Shown here: positions 17,733 to 26,297 of the stretch, piece after piece
Position numbering within the stretch: position 1 is the first letter of the stretch
Layout: the number at the start of each line of letters is the position of its first letter
Source: Plantago elongata
Lineage: Eukaryota; Streptophyta; Magnoliopsida; Lamiales; Plantaginaceae
Direction: 5' to 3'
Assembly: GCA_036897095.1 (NCBI GenBank)
Contig: JAYMSP010002103.1
Span: 1-26,297, forward strand
DNA: 26,297 bases
The notes under the pieces: generated by a model
The model's input: only the letters and a program-made list of their open reading frames with translations
What the model was told of the DNA's origin: nothing
The model's database searches: none
Made by a program: the position numbers and the translations under genes

Positions 17733-20700
17733 ATGGACAAGAGTACTGAGGCGAATAAAGAGAAAAGAAAGAACAAACTTGATTCTCTGGCTTCTGGTTC
17801 ACACAGCTTTGTTAAGATCGACAGGATCACCATTGACCTTCACGATACCGACGTGATGGAGCCACCGCACGTGCATGATCAGTTTTCGATTCGGTGAGCA
17901 TTTCGTGCTAAACTTCCTGTGGCATTTCGTTGACTGTTTTTTAATAGCATGTAAGGTTTGCTGAGCTTTCTATTTTGGGAAGTGTCTTATCCTGAGACTT
18001 ATGCATGCTTAGTTGATATGATATTCGAGGTATTTGATTAGTCAACTATTGTGCGTGAAAGTTATTACAGGGAGCATTTAGTTAAGCTGAACTAGCACAT
18101 ATAGCGAGTGCCTGTATAACTTTATAAGTGAGTTTCTTAATTAGTGATCCCAATTCCCAAGAAATATGCCCTTCTGTATCAAACTCAATCCAGGTGAGAA
18201 ACAGCTGCTAATTTAAGTCCAACCTAATATAAGTTGGATCCAACCATCCTTTATGTATTCATAAACTATTACCTGACACCTGGGCTTGAAGTAATGGCTT
18301 GTTTATGATGTTTTAAGCATTGGATTATGTACCATTTTTTAATGCTTATGCACATCCGTGTCTTGTGTGCAGCGGCCACGTTGCTGGGTGGAGGAGAGTT
18401 CGTATCAAGGAATGTTATCCGTTTGAGATGGATAACTTGGCGGAGAATAAGTTGGAAGAAAGCCTGCCTAAGTTAGAAGTACCTAGGTATATATGGTGGG
18501 AGAGATTGCTGCCACAGGCATCTGGTCTTGAAATGGTGGTGGCTACAGGAGGAGATCCAAATGTGGGTCCCTCCAAGAATGGCAGGAGAGAAAATGATGG
18601 CTTGTCCCAACCTGAGGACATAGGTATGTAAATGGTGAAATTTAAGGAGAAACAGCTGCATGTCTTGTGTTAACTACCTTGTTATGTATATACTGGTCAC
18701 ACAATTTAATTCATTTTGGTGATAATTATATTGGGTATCATATTAATTCTTCTGTATCTTTGATTACTCCTGTGCAGGGAACAAGACTGATTTAAGGGAA
18801 TTTGAAGATGTAAATAACCATGATCGAGGTAATGCCATAAAAGCACAGACTCGTGGCGCCGAAGCACAAAAGGAGACTATATGTGAGTTTGACTACCTAG
18901 TTAAATAATAATTACTCCTTTTTTATTGCGTAAGTTCAGTACCTTTGACTTCAGAAAGCACAATCGTTGCCCCATGCATGTGTCTCCTATTAAAGATTAA
19001 CCAGATACCTTGTACACAGGTACCAAAGGCAAGAAGGGTCCTGGCAAAGTATGTGCCGATTCATCAAACAGCAAGGCAGTCGAGAGTAGCAAGAACAATG
19101 ATAACTCTTCAGGTAATGTCAGAGTATGCGTGTCTTATTCCATTCAAAGGTCTCATGATATGAACTCCTGCAACACCACCTATGTAAATTGTTATTGATG
19201 TTTCTGATAAACTAACTTTGCTCTCTTCGGAAAAGCTCAGTCATTGCCATTTTTTCGTATCTAATGAAAGATATCTGCATGCCTTGTACACAGTTAACAA
19301 AGGTAAAAGTCGCCCTGGAAATCCATTTCTTGATGCAACAAATGTCCACCCATACCATAGTAGCACAAGAGATGATAAATCTCCTGGTAAGTTTATAGCA
19401 TGCCTATTAATTTTATGGCCTTCCTCAATTGTGTATAAAAACTACTGCATTTTTCTTAATTATGTATTTTTGTTTTTTCAGAGTCTGCTGACATGTCACC
19501 TATAGCGCCATGTCCGTCAGGAAGAGTCCATGATGTTGAGACAGAAAATGTCTCGTCCGAAGATGAAAGAATTTCAAGTAAAAAGTTGCGTTTCTTGAAT
19601 GATATTATAAAACAAGAAAGAGACAAAAATCACAAAAAGAAATCTGCTTCATCGAGCAGAGTACAGACCACATCCACAGAAATGGAAAGAAGAGTCTCAG
19701 TTACCCAGCGTCAGATTGATGTCCCGTCATATTCTGCAAAAGGTGCTAAGCATCCTCCAACTAAAAGGAAAGTTTCTCATGCAGAAGATAGACGACATCC
19801 AAATATACATTGCCCAGGCAGTTCAGCTAAAAGATGCAAGGGGCAGGTACAAGAAGTTGAGAAAACATGGCAGAGGGTGGAAAGTTCGAACTCTGAACAA
19901 ATTCGAGATGCACAAGCACCGCCAAATTCACAACGCGGTTCAAAAAGCCTTTTGAACGAGTTAGAGTACAGCAGAGCTCCTGATAGTGGCAAACAAATGA
20001 ATCCGGCCGAGATTGAGAATGGAAATGTAACAACGAAAGAGCGTCCACAGGTAAACTCTAATTGCTGTGCCGATTTAACAAAACATGATGCTTCTCCCAA
20101 GACTACTGCGAAACCGCGGAGTATGCCTTCCTCAATGGGAAGAATGCCACCATTATTCAGGAGGTCTCTACCCGGACAGCAAATGGACAAAGTGCCTTCT
20201 GTGTCTAACAGCAAGAGGCCTGAAAATGAAACAATTCATAGACCTTTAATTTCTCCCAGCACAAGCACCATAGGAAATTCCAATGACAAAGGAAAGGCAC
20301 CCCTGGACCTGTCACTGAGCAGTTTTCCATCCAATGGAAGAAATTCGGTCCCTTCATCTGTTAGGCAAGATAGGGATATTCCTGATCTCAACCTGTCGAT
20401 TGGACTCAATACAACTGCGATGCAAGGGAAGCACTTGCCCACGCTCATGGATACGAGTCTGCCTCTAAATAAAAATCTGGTATGCATTGTTCTTTTACTT
20501 TCCAGTTAGGCTGATTGTTTAACATTTTGCTGCTGCGAAGTGTTGCCAATGAACGTAGACTCCAAACCCCTCTCTTTTAGTGGTTGACTCAAGGTTGTAT
20601 ACAAAGTCTTCATTGTAAATGAGACTCTGATAGTCACTTGAATTTTCTGTGATTTCTTTCAGGAAACCTCTGCCTCTGGCAGTAGAGCAGTCACAGGTGG

Positions 20701-21967
20701 TAAAGAGGCAGTGTCCGAGCAGCAAAGACTCAGCAAGACGGATCATCGAGCTGCCGAGGAGATACCCATGGACATAGTCCATTATTTGAATGAGAACCAG
20801 CGCCAACGGAAGTTGGAAAACTCAAAGGGTATCATGCATGAAGAATCAACCAGAGCCTCTAACGCAAGACAAACTGAAGCTCTTCCAGGAATGGCTAGTT
20901 TTGGATTGTCTAACAGAAGCAGAATTGGGCAGAGTTTTCCTATAAGCTTTTCCCATCCTCACAAGACTCATTTCGGCACGAACAGTTGGGGTGATAGCCA
21001 ATTCAGGATCTTTGGTCCATTTGGCCAGAGTCAACAGACCTTTAACCAACAAAGGAAAACACCATACTCGGCCTCATCTCCAGTGACTTCCGGGTCAGGT
21101 CCCAGTGGAATATCTGATGTATTATGGCCTCCAAGTCGCCCCAATATGCCTCCTCAATATAGCCTTCCCCAGAGCCATAACCGTTCGTTTCAAGTTAATA
21201 GGTCGGGCACTTCGGCTTTCTCAGAGATCCCCTACAAGGGAAAAACAGTGAGTGACATCAAGAACCCAGAGGAGAAAAGGAGTGTAAATTGGCCAGGGCA
21301 AATGTCTCTAGGTGGTTTCAAGCCTTACCCAAACGATACATGCATTCCAGCAATGCAATTGCTATCTCTGATGAACCAAGGAATTGGATCAAGCTCATCT
21401 GTGAAAATTGGGCAGCCCAAGACTGTGCCAACTAAAACCTTGCCTCCATGGAATAACCATGCACGGGTTCACGGAAATGAAAACCAAAACTTCGTGAATG
21501 GTATCTACTTTCCCCAAAATGGACCGACCAAGGACTTTTTAGGATTGCGCTATGGTTCTCCATCCGTAAGTGAGAAAAATGCTGCTCTATTTACTGGTAA
21601 GATCTTAGCTGCTACAAGAGTTGATATTTGATCATCTTCTTTTCTGAATAAGATTTAAACTCAAATTTGCTGTTTTTTGTTGTTAGGCCAATTGCCACCA
21701 CAGGAAAGGAGCTCCAAAGGTACTCAATTGGACGGACCAAGTAACTCTGCTATTCGACCAGCAGGAAGCAATTTGCCATTGGGACCGTGCACACTCAACC
21801 GGAACCCAGCTGACTTCAGCATTCCTACTGCCTCAAATGAGTATACAAGAACCGCAAAAGATTTGAATTCCAGAAAGAAGAATAACATGAGAGAAAGACC
21901 CCGTTCGCTGAATCTGGCTGGTCAAAAGCGACAAAGGGCAAGGAATGCCGCCCCAACCAAGCAATAG
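17733..21967 (+). CDS. EMF1: EMBRYONIC FLOWER 1-like Polycomb-associated repressor
   Basis: Eight coding exons join in frame to give 971 residues: 17733-17893, 18373-18623, 18778-18882, 19020-19112, 19294-19386, 19482-20479, 20663-21596 and 21687-21967 (TAG). All introns are GT-AG, with phases 2,1,1,1,1,0,1. Arabidopsis EMF1 is a plant-specific nuclear protein that works with Polycomb complexes to maintain H3K27me3 and repress flowering genes. Recognised family blocks are the N-terminal V-K-I-D...I-D-L (27-35), H-D-Q-F-S-I-R-G-H-V-A (48-58), E-C-Y-P-F, P-R-Y-I-W-W-E, K-L-R-F-L-N-D-I-I (about 269-277), I-P-M-D-I-V-H-Y-L-N-E-N-Q (601-613), A-M-Q-L-L-S-L-M (797-804) and L-N-R-N-P-A-D-F (915-922). 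P-D-L-N-L-S-I (535-541) resembles an EAR repression motif. Basic clusters near the C-terminus could be nuclear localisation signals. Most of the chain is low-complexity and probably disordered. Splice sites were placed by eye, so small boundary errors are possible. Confidence 0.85.
19020..19386 (+). repeat. Tandemly duplicated 93-nt exon pair in the EMF1-like gene
   Basis: Exons 19020-19112 and 19294-19386 are both 93 nt, both lie between phase-1 introns and align without gaps. Shared residues include K-G-K, P-G, D, N, S-S, D and the final S-x-G. Both are preceded by CCTTGTACACAG, and the introns upstream share a TTC-A/G-GAAA...CATTGCC-like block. The repeat distance is 274 bp. This is best explained by tandem duplication of one exon with its upstream intron. 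Confidence 0.75.
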
Positions 21968-22530
21968 TGAAGTGCACTGATGATGTGCCTGGCAGAGCAT
22001 GATCGTGCTGTTCTTTTTCTGTCTTGCTCCTTTTATGTTGTTTATACCTAGTTTACCTGCTCAAACCACAGTTCTGTGTGCATCAACTTTTGGTGCTCAA
22101 ACTACAGTTTAAGTTGTAATTTCCTTTTTTTTTCTTTTTTTCTTTTTTTTCTTTGAAAAAAAGAAAAAGAAAAGAAAACGAGACTACATGCTGTTTTTCA
22201 AGATTCTCGAGTTTTGAGACTGAGCTTTGATGGATATATGCCATCCGAAGGTTCTTAGTCCGATGCTTGTATCAGACTTGTTTTTACCTTCTCTTGAGAC
22301 AATTGTTTGTTTTGACATGTTATAGTTTCATACAACTTTTGATGTGTACAAGTTCTCTAGTTTCCCAAGATTTTGCTTTCATTCTGCCTTTTCTGTCACC
22401 TAATTCGTGTATCTGCAGAGAAGAGTAGCTATGCAACTGCAGTTCTGTCTGAGCAATTGAGCATTGGATTACCTGGAACCGATTTTGCCTCCCAACGGCC
22501 AACATTACTGTTGTTGCCTGATATCCATCT
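21968..22530 (+). other. 3' untranslated region of the EMF1-like gene (extent uncertain)
   Basis: DNA after the TAG at 21965-21967 is T-rich with TGT-rich segments, as in plant 3' UTRs, and no AATAAA is obvious. The less AT-rich patch at 22380-22535 follows a CTGCAG acceptor-like site at about 22416 and could be part of a longer or spliced 3' UTR. It has no supported coding frame. Confidence 0.4.
22123..22178 (+). terminator. Pyrimidine/purine inverted repeat in the 3' UTR
   Basis: A T/C-only arm (22121-22154) is directly followed by an A/G-only arm (22156-22178), so the transcript could fold into a long, imperfect U-A rich hairpin with almost no loop. It sits about 155 nt after the stop codon. 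Poly(T) slippage next to its complement is a simpler origin. A role in 3' end formation or stability is inference only. Confidence 0.4.
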
Positions 22531-22539
22531 GGTACATTG

Positions 22540-23334
22540 AATTTTGCAATCGAATTTATTCGTTTTGAAAATCTGTGGTGGTTTGAAATTTGTTTATTCT
22601 TTGCCGCAATTTGTTATGTGGTATTCGTGTTCTTAATATTATACTCAGTATAATGTATATGGAATTATATACCACCTTATCGATCGAATAGAGTTATATA
22701 TTCAAACTACAGGTTATACATTCGGATAGATCGCGAGAGCCTTTTAAATGTAATATTTGTGGTACCATCTTATCTTATAATCTTAAAAACATCCATGTGA
22801 GAGTGACTTGTATTATTATTATTATGGGAAAAGAATAGAAGGACAAAGAAGCTCGAAATGATGATGTATTATTATATTATGGTTGTGAACGCGTATTCGC
22901 AATAGTATGTAGTACGTGTGTATAATCCAAAAATGAATTGAGATAATTAAAAAGAAGATGGAATTAAGAGACCCCACACGGCAACGCGTGTTGGAGCAGT
23001 TTCCTATGTGGTAATTTAGTTCTAAATTACTATCATCATAATATTTCATGTCATCAACAAAATTGAAACCGTTCGTTTGTGTTGTTATTATCAACCTTAA
23101 CACCCTTTTTATTATACTTCTAACATCCTTCACTCATCACGCTGCTCTCACATACCTTTCCACCCTTACCCTACCATTATTTTCCTTCACCTCCCACACT
23201 TGCTGCCGTAACGAAAATATCACGAGTTTAATTCATGAATTTAAATTTAAAGTAATGATATAACAGAATAGGAGAGAGTGAAGAAATTCAATTTTAATTT
23301 CAATTTTCGCTTAATTGAGTAGAAGGATAGTATT
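22540..23334. other. Intergenic, no gene seen
   Basis: AT-rich DNA downstream of the EMF1-like gene, with a short TAT trinucleotide repeat near 22811-22825. The open frames around 22822-23263 occur on both strands and have no family features. Confidence 0.45.
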
Positions 23335-23561
23335 TTCTGAATTGAATTCTGAAACTTATGAAACTCTAAGAGAGTTTTTCTTCCAATAAGTATTTTACCC
23401 TAATAAATTTCTTTGTTTCTCAAAATTCAAATTCTAGGAAATTTAGAGATTTTAGTATTCTCAAACTCTCCTTTTTTAAAACCACAAAACCTACTTGAAT
23501 TACAATTTTCTATATTCCAATTAATCAAAAAATCGACTGATTTATTCTCAAGTTTCTCAAG
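23335..23561 (+). repeat. Dispersed repeat, copy 1 of 3
   Basis: A ~227 bp unit shared with 23961-24206 and, more weakly, 24459-24650. Shared blocks in order are GAAACTCTAAGAGAGTTTT, ATTTTACCCTAATAAATTTC, CTCAAACTCTCCTTT, AAAACCACA and TCGACTGATTTATTCTCAAG. It has no coding potential. Its origin is unknown; it may be a local tandem array or part of a transposon. Confidence 0.75.
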
Positions 23562-23960
23562 TAAGTGTATATAATTTCTTCTCATATTATTGTATGTGTA
23601 AATATATTGTTATCATATTGTTGGTTATATGTTTTGAAGCTGAGCAGGTAGTTAAAATTGATTTCCATGTGAATTTTTAAAAATCAAACATGTGGTCTTT
23701 CTGTACAGTCCGTTGCACTTTTGTGTGTTATATAGTTGTGATACATGAAAATTTTACAGGTTGTTTGAGATTTATAATGTGCTTTTCAGGTTTTAGCTAA
23801 TCATGTTTTAAGAGATACCAATCAGCCAGTAGTGATTCACAATACGATGTGCTTCTCCTTGTCTTAATGTTTGCTTCAGGAGTTTAAACATTTTTCACCT
23901 TGAACGACTCAATTTCCTGAATCAAGCTATATGTAAAACCCTTTGGTGTTCCAACTTCTT

Positions 23961-24206
23961 TTCTGAATGGAATTTTGAAACTTGAAAAATCAAGTCTTTA
24001 TGAAACTCTATAAGAGAGTTTTACTTCAAATAAATATTTTACCCTAATAAATTTCTTTGCTTCTCAAGATTCTAGAAAATCTAGAGATTTTAGTTTTCTC
24101 AAACTCTCCTTTATCACTACTATTTAAAACCACATAAATTACAGGATACAATTTTCTCTATCACAATAATCAAGACATCGACTGATTTATTCTCAAGCTT
24201 CTCAAG
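23961..24206 (+). repeat. Dispersed repeat, copy 2 of 3
   Basis: The best match to copy 1, with the same order of blocks from TTCTGAATGGAATTTTGAAAC to ACTGATTTATTCTCAAG. It carries small insertions (for example CTTGAAAAATCAAG). It starts 626 bp after copy 1. The DNA between the copies is only weakly similar. Confidence 0.75.
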
Positions 24207-24458
24207 TCTGATTTATCACAATATTGTACATGTGTTCTTTCTTGTAATTTTTGTCTAAGCAACCTTTCCTCCAAACGCTTCCGCTTGTTATACACAAGTA
24301 AATATATTCTCCACATCATCATTTAAAATATGCATTGGAATATTAGTTGCTCACTTTTAATTGCCTTGAATGTAGATTTTGCTAGAAGTTTTTGTGTTTC
24401 ATATCTTAATTTTTCATGTGACTGCTTGCTTACCTTTGGAGTTTCATTTCTTACTACA

Positions 24459-24650
24459 CAAGTCTATACGAAACTCTAAGAAAGTGTTTTACCCTAATCA
24501 GTTTCTTTGCTTCCCGATGAAATCTACGGAATTTTACTTTTCAAACTCTCCTTTTACACGCTATTTAAAATCACATAACCTACAGGGTTTTCAATTTTAT
24601 TTATCGTAATAAATTAAAAAATTGATTGATTTTCTTCCCACATAAGTGTA
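24459..24650 (+). repeat. Dispersed repeat, copy 3 of 3
   Basis: The most diverged and shortest copy, about 498 bp after copy 2. Recognisable blocks are AAACTCTAAGAAAGTGTTTT, ACCCTAATCAGTTTCTTTGC, TCAAACTCTCCTTTTA, CTATTTAAAATCACATAA and TTGATTGATTTTCTTC. Confidence 0.6.
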
Positions 24651-24946
24651 TGTTGCGTTGTCAAGAGCACATAGATCGCCATCGATAAGGGAATTAATAA
24701 GGTCACCAACAATAGATTCTGATGACCACAAAAAGACACGAAATAGTGTATACAAAGAATTCTACATAATCAAAGCTAAGATGATGTGGCAAAATAATCA
24801 TAAACTTTTTCATTACGACTGTGAATGATAGTTTTTAGCTTTTATCCTTCAACTTATATATTGTTATCTTTGAATGGGCGAACATATAAACTTTAATTCT
24901 TTAGTTACGATTGAGAATGATACATTTTCTTATATATTTATTATCT
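24651..24946. other. Intergenic, no gene seen
   Basis: AT-rich DNA with a 60-codon open frame without features. No repeat recognised. Confidence 0.4.
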
Positions 24947-25111
24947 TCTATATATTAAACATTTTTATAACATTAACCATTGATCATAAGTTTACATTGA
25001 TATTGACATAATTGTACAAATTCATAACAAATATTATAACTTAGAACTATAAAGGAAGACCGGAAGACACAACTTCACACGCGTGTGACTTCCATTTTAA
25101 TAATATATAGA
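24947..25111 (+). mobile_element. Small non-autonomous element with 11-bp terminal inverted repeats
   Basis: TCTATATATTA (24947-24957) is the exact reverse complement of TAATATATAGA (25101-25111). Near the right end lies a perfect 14-bp palindrome, TCACACGCGTGTGA (25075-25088), able to form a hairpin about 12 nt before the right terminal repeat. A terminal hairpin close to the 3' end recalls non-autonomous Helitrons, and the inverted ends recall MITEs. No coding is present. A chance match in AT-rich DNA is possible. Confidence 0.35.
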
Positions 25112-25982
25112 TGAATAAAAATGAGCAATATATAAAAACTTATTATTATGACAGTTTGTGGGAAACAAATTATGTACTACTACTTGCTAGGATGATAGTA
25201 ATAATTATCACATGTTGCACTCTGTCTCTACAATGCAGGATGCAAGGATCTTAAACATTCTTGTTGGAATTTTTTTATACTGTTCACGTGCATTTGAATG
25301 ACCTTTTCATGATCATTATATATCTCGTGGTTGGATAATGTATTGTGTTTTCGATTTCAAGTTAACATGGTCCCTTCTTTTTTTTCTCATTAATTAGTTC
25401 GGTTTTTTTGAATTTATCAGGAACCGATTGAGAGAGGGACTAAATGAGACCGATAAATATTATAGTGAGTTGCTAGAAGTAAATTAATAAAGTATATGTT
25501 TACCACTAACTTTTCAGTTACTTTTTCAGGTACATAAACTTCCTTTATATAAAATTTGTTATGTGAATGTATAGTTTTTTAAATAAGTTAGTTGGTTTGA
25601 AAAGTTAATGAGATTAGTTTATTGTAAAATAAAGCTACTTAACAAGCTACTAAATACCTGACAAGCTACGTGTTACATTTTCAGCAGTTAATTTTGAACC
25701 AGTTAAAAAATGCTGAATTTATATATGATAATTTGACTAAAACATGTCGACTTGATTATTAATGGAAAGTTTTATTGGTGTTGAATTTATCTTTGTCAAC
25801 ATTATGTATGCTACTTACGAAACATTCTTAAATTAATTAGGTTTGATAAAAATCTTAACAAGAAATTCAACGAACATAATCATGCATGTTGCCGTTATGT
25901 GTGGTGTTTGATTTATGTACTTCAAGAATACATGTTGCAATAAAAGAAAGAAGAAACAAAAGTTGTGCATGTCATTCTTAAA
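25112..25982. other. Intergenic, no gene seen
   Basis: AT-rich DNA between the small inverted-repeat element and the retrotransposon LTR. No open frame or repeat that I can support. Confidence 0.4.
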
Positions 25983-26297
25983 TGTTAGGCACGGAATTAA
26001 TGATATACTATCTAATCCTAAATTAGATATAGTTATATATACTAGAGTACTAGTTAAATTAGTCTTATTCTTTTAATTTTTAATTAGATTAGATATAATT
26101 TTTTATATTTTTATATATATCCTAAATCATTTTATAAATAAACACGATTGATTATTCAATAATGTTACATGGTATCAAAGAGTTATGATCCTTCTGCTAC
26201 ATACTACCGTGATCATCGATCTTGCCTGTGTTACTGTCCAAAAGCACGAACCCACTGTTCGTTCTTCTTCTTCCCCAAACAGCAACCTGCAATCTCG
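25983..26297 (+). mobile_element. 5' LTR and start of a Copia-type retrotransposon, cut by the window
   Basis: A putative LTR of 187 bp starts TGTTAGG (25983) and ends TGTTACA (26163-26169), keeping the TG...CA ends. Inside are a TATA-rich stretch (about 26100-26121) and an ATAAATAAA-like stretch near 26137. The LTR is directly followed by TGGTATCAAAGAG (26170-26182), very close to the initiator-Met tRNA primer-binding site TGGTATCAGAGC used by Copia elements. The last 115 bases would be the untranslated leader before gag. The 3' LTR and coding part lie outside, so intactness cannot be judged. Confidence 0.75.
26170..26182 (+). other. Primer-binding site of the Copia element
   Basis: TGGTATCAAAGAG abuts the LTR end and is complementary to the 3' end of plant initiator methionine tRNA with few mismatches. 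It is the site where minus-strand DNA synthesis would be primed. Confidence 0.7.

Noticed and set aside
19777..20487. Several minus-strand open frames of 70-145 codons inside the EMF1-like gene
   Set aside because: They lie opposite a large coding exon, show no motifs and have no introns or promoter of their own.
24379..24609. 76-codon plus-strand frame across repeat copy 3
   Set aside because: The corresponding frame is not kept open in copies 1 and 2, so the repeat is unlikely to be coding.

Overview
This is nuclear DNA from a flowering plant, most likely a eudicot. It is AT-rich and gene-sparse. It carries spliced genes with canonical GT-AG introns, secreted S-protein-homologue (SPH) genes, a plant-specific Polycomb gene and several plant-type transposon traces. 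The species cannot be told from the sequence.

Layout. (1) Bases 1-126: a proline-codon-rich end of a possible gene cut by the left edge. (2) Bases 698-7514: four small intronless genes on the minus strand, all of the SPH / plant self-incompatibility S1 family. Each has a signal peptide and six cysteines. They form two subtypes that alternate along the DNA (A1-B1-A2-B2), which suggests that a two-gene module was duplicated as a block. The two longer gaps hold a tRNA-derived SINE-like copy with a GC-rich LTR-like patch, and a solo-LTR-like sequence. Without these insertions all gaps would be about 1 kb. (3) Bases 7583-16395: about 8.8 kb with no convincing gene, holding a SINE-like fragment and a run of 21 G. 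(4) Bases ~16430-22500: one well-supported multi-exon plus-strand gene for an EMBRYONIC FLOWER 1 (EMF1)-like Polycomb-associated repressor. I reconstruct 8 coding exons encoding 971 residues, behind a leader that contains a ~1 kb intron and two short upstream ORFs. Two adjacent 93-nt exons look like a tandem exon duplication. Seven telo-box motifs lie in the promoter, leader and first intron. (5) Bases 22540-26297: non-coding DNA with three diverged copies of a ~200-250 bp repeat, a small element with 11-bp terminal inverted repeats, and at the right edge the 5' LTR and primer-binding site of a Copia-type retrotransposon cut by the window.

The SPH cluster and the EMF1-like gene have no evident functional link. 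SPH proteins are secreted and often act in reproductive or cell-cell signalling (Papaver PrsS is the known pistil self-incompatibility ligand), while EMF1 is a nuclear chromatin repressor. The most notable observations are the alternating SPH array, the EMF1 exon duplication with phase-1 skippable exons, and the telo-box cluster on a Polycomb-pathway gene.
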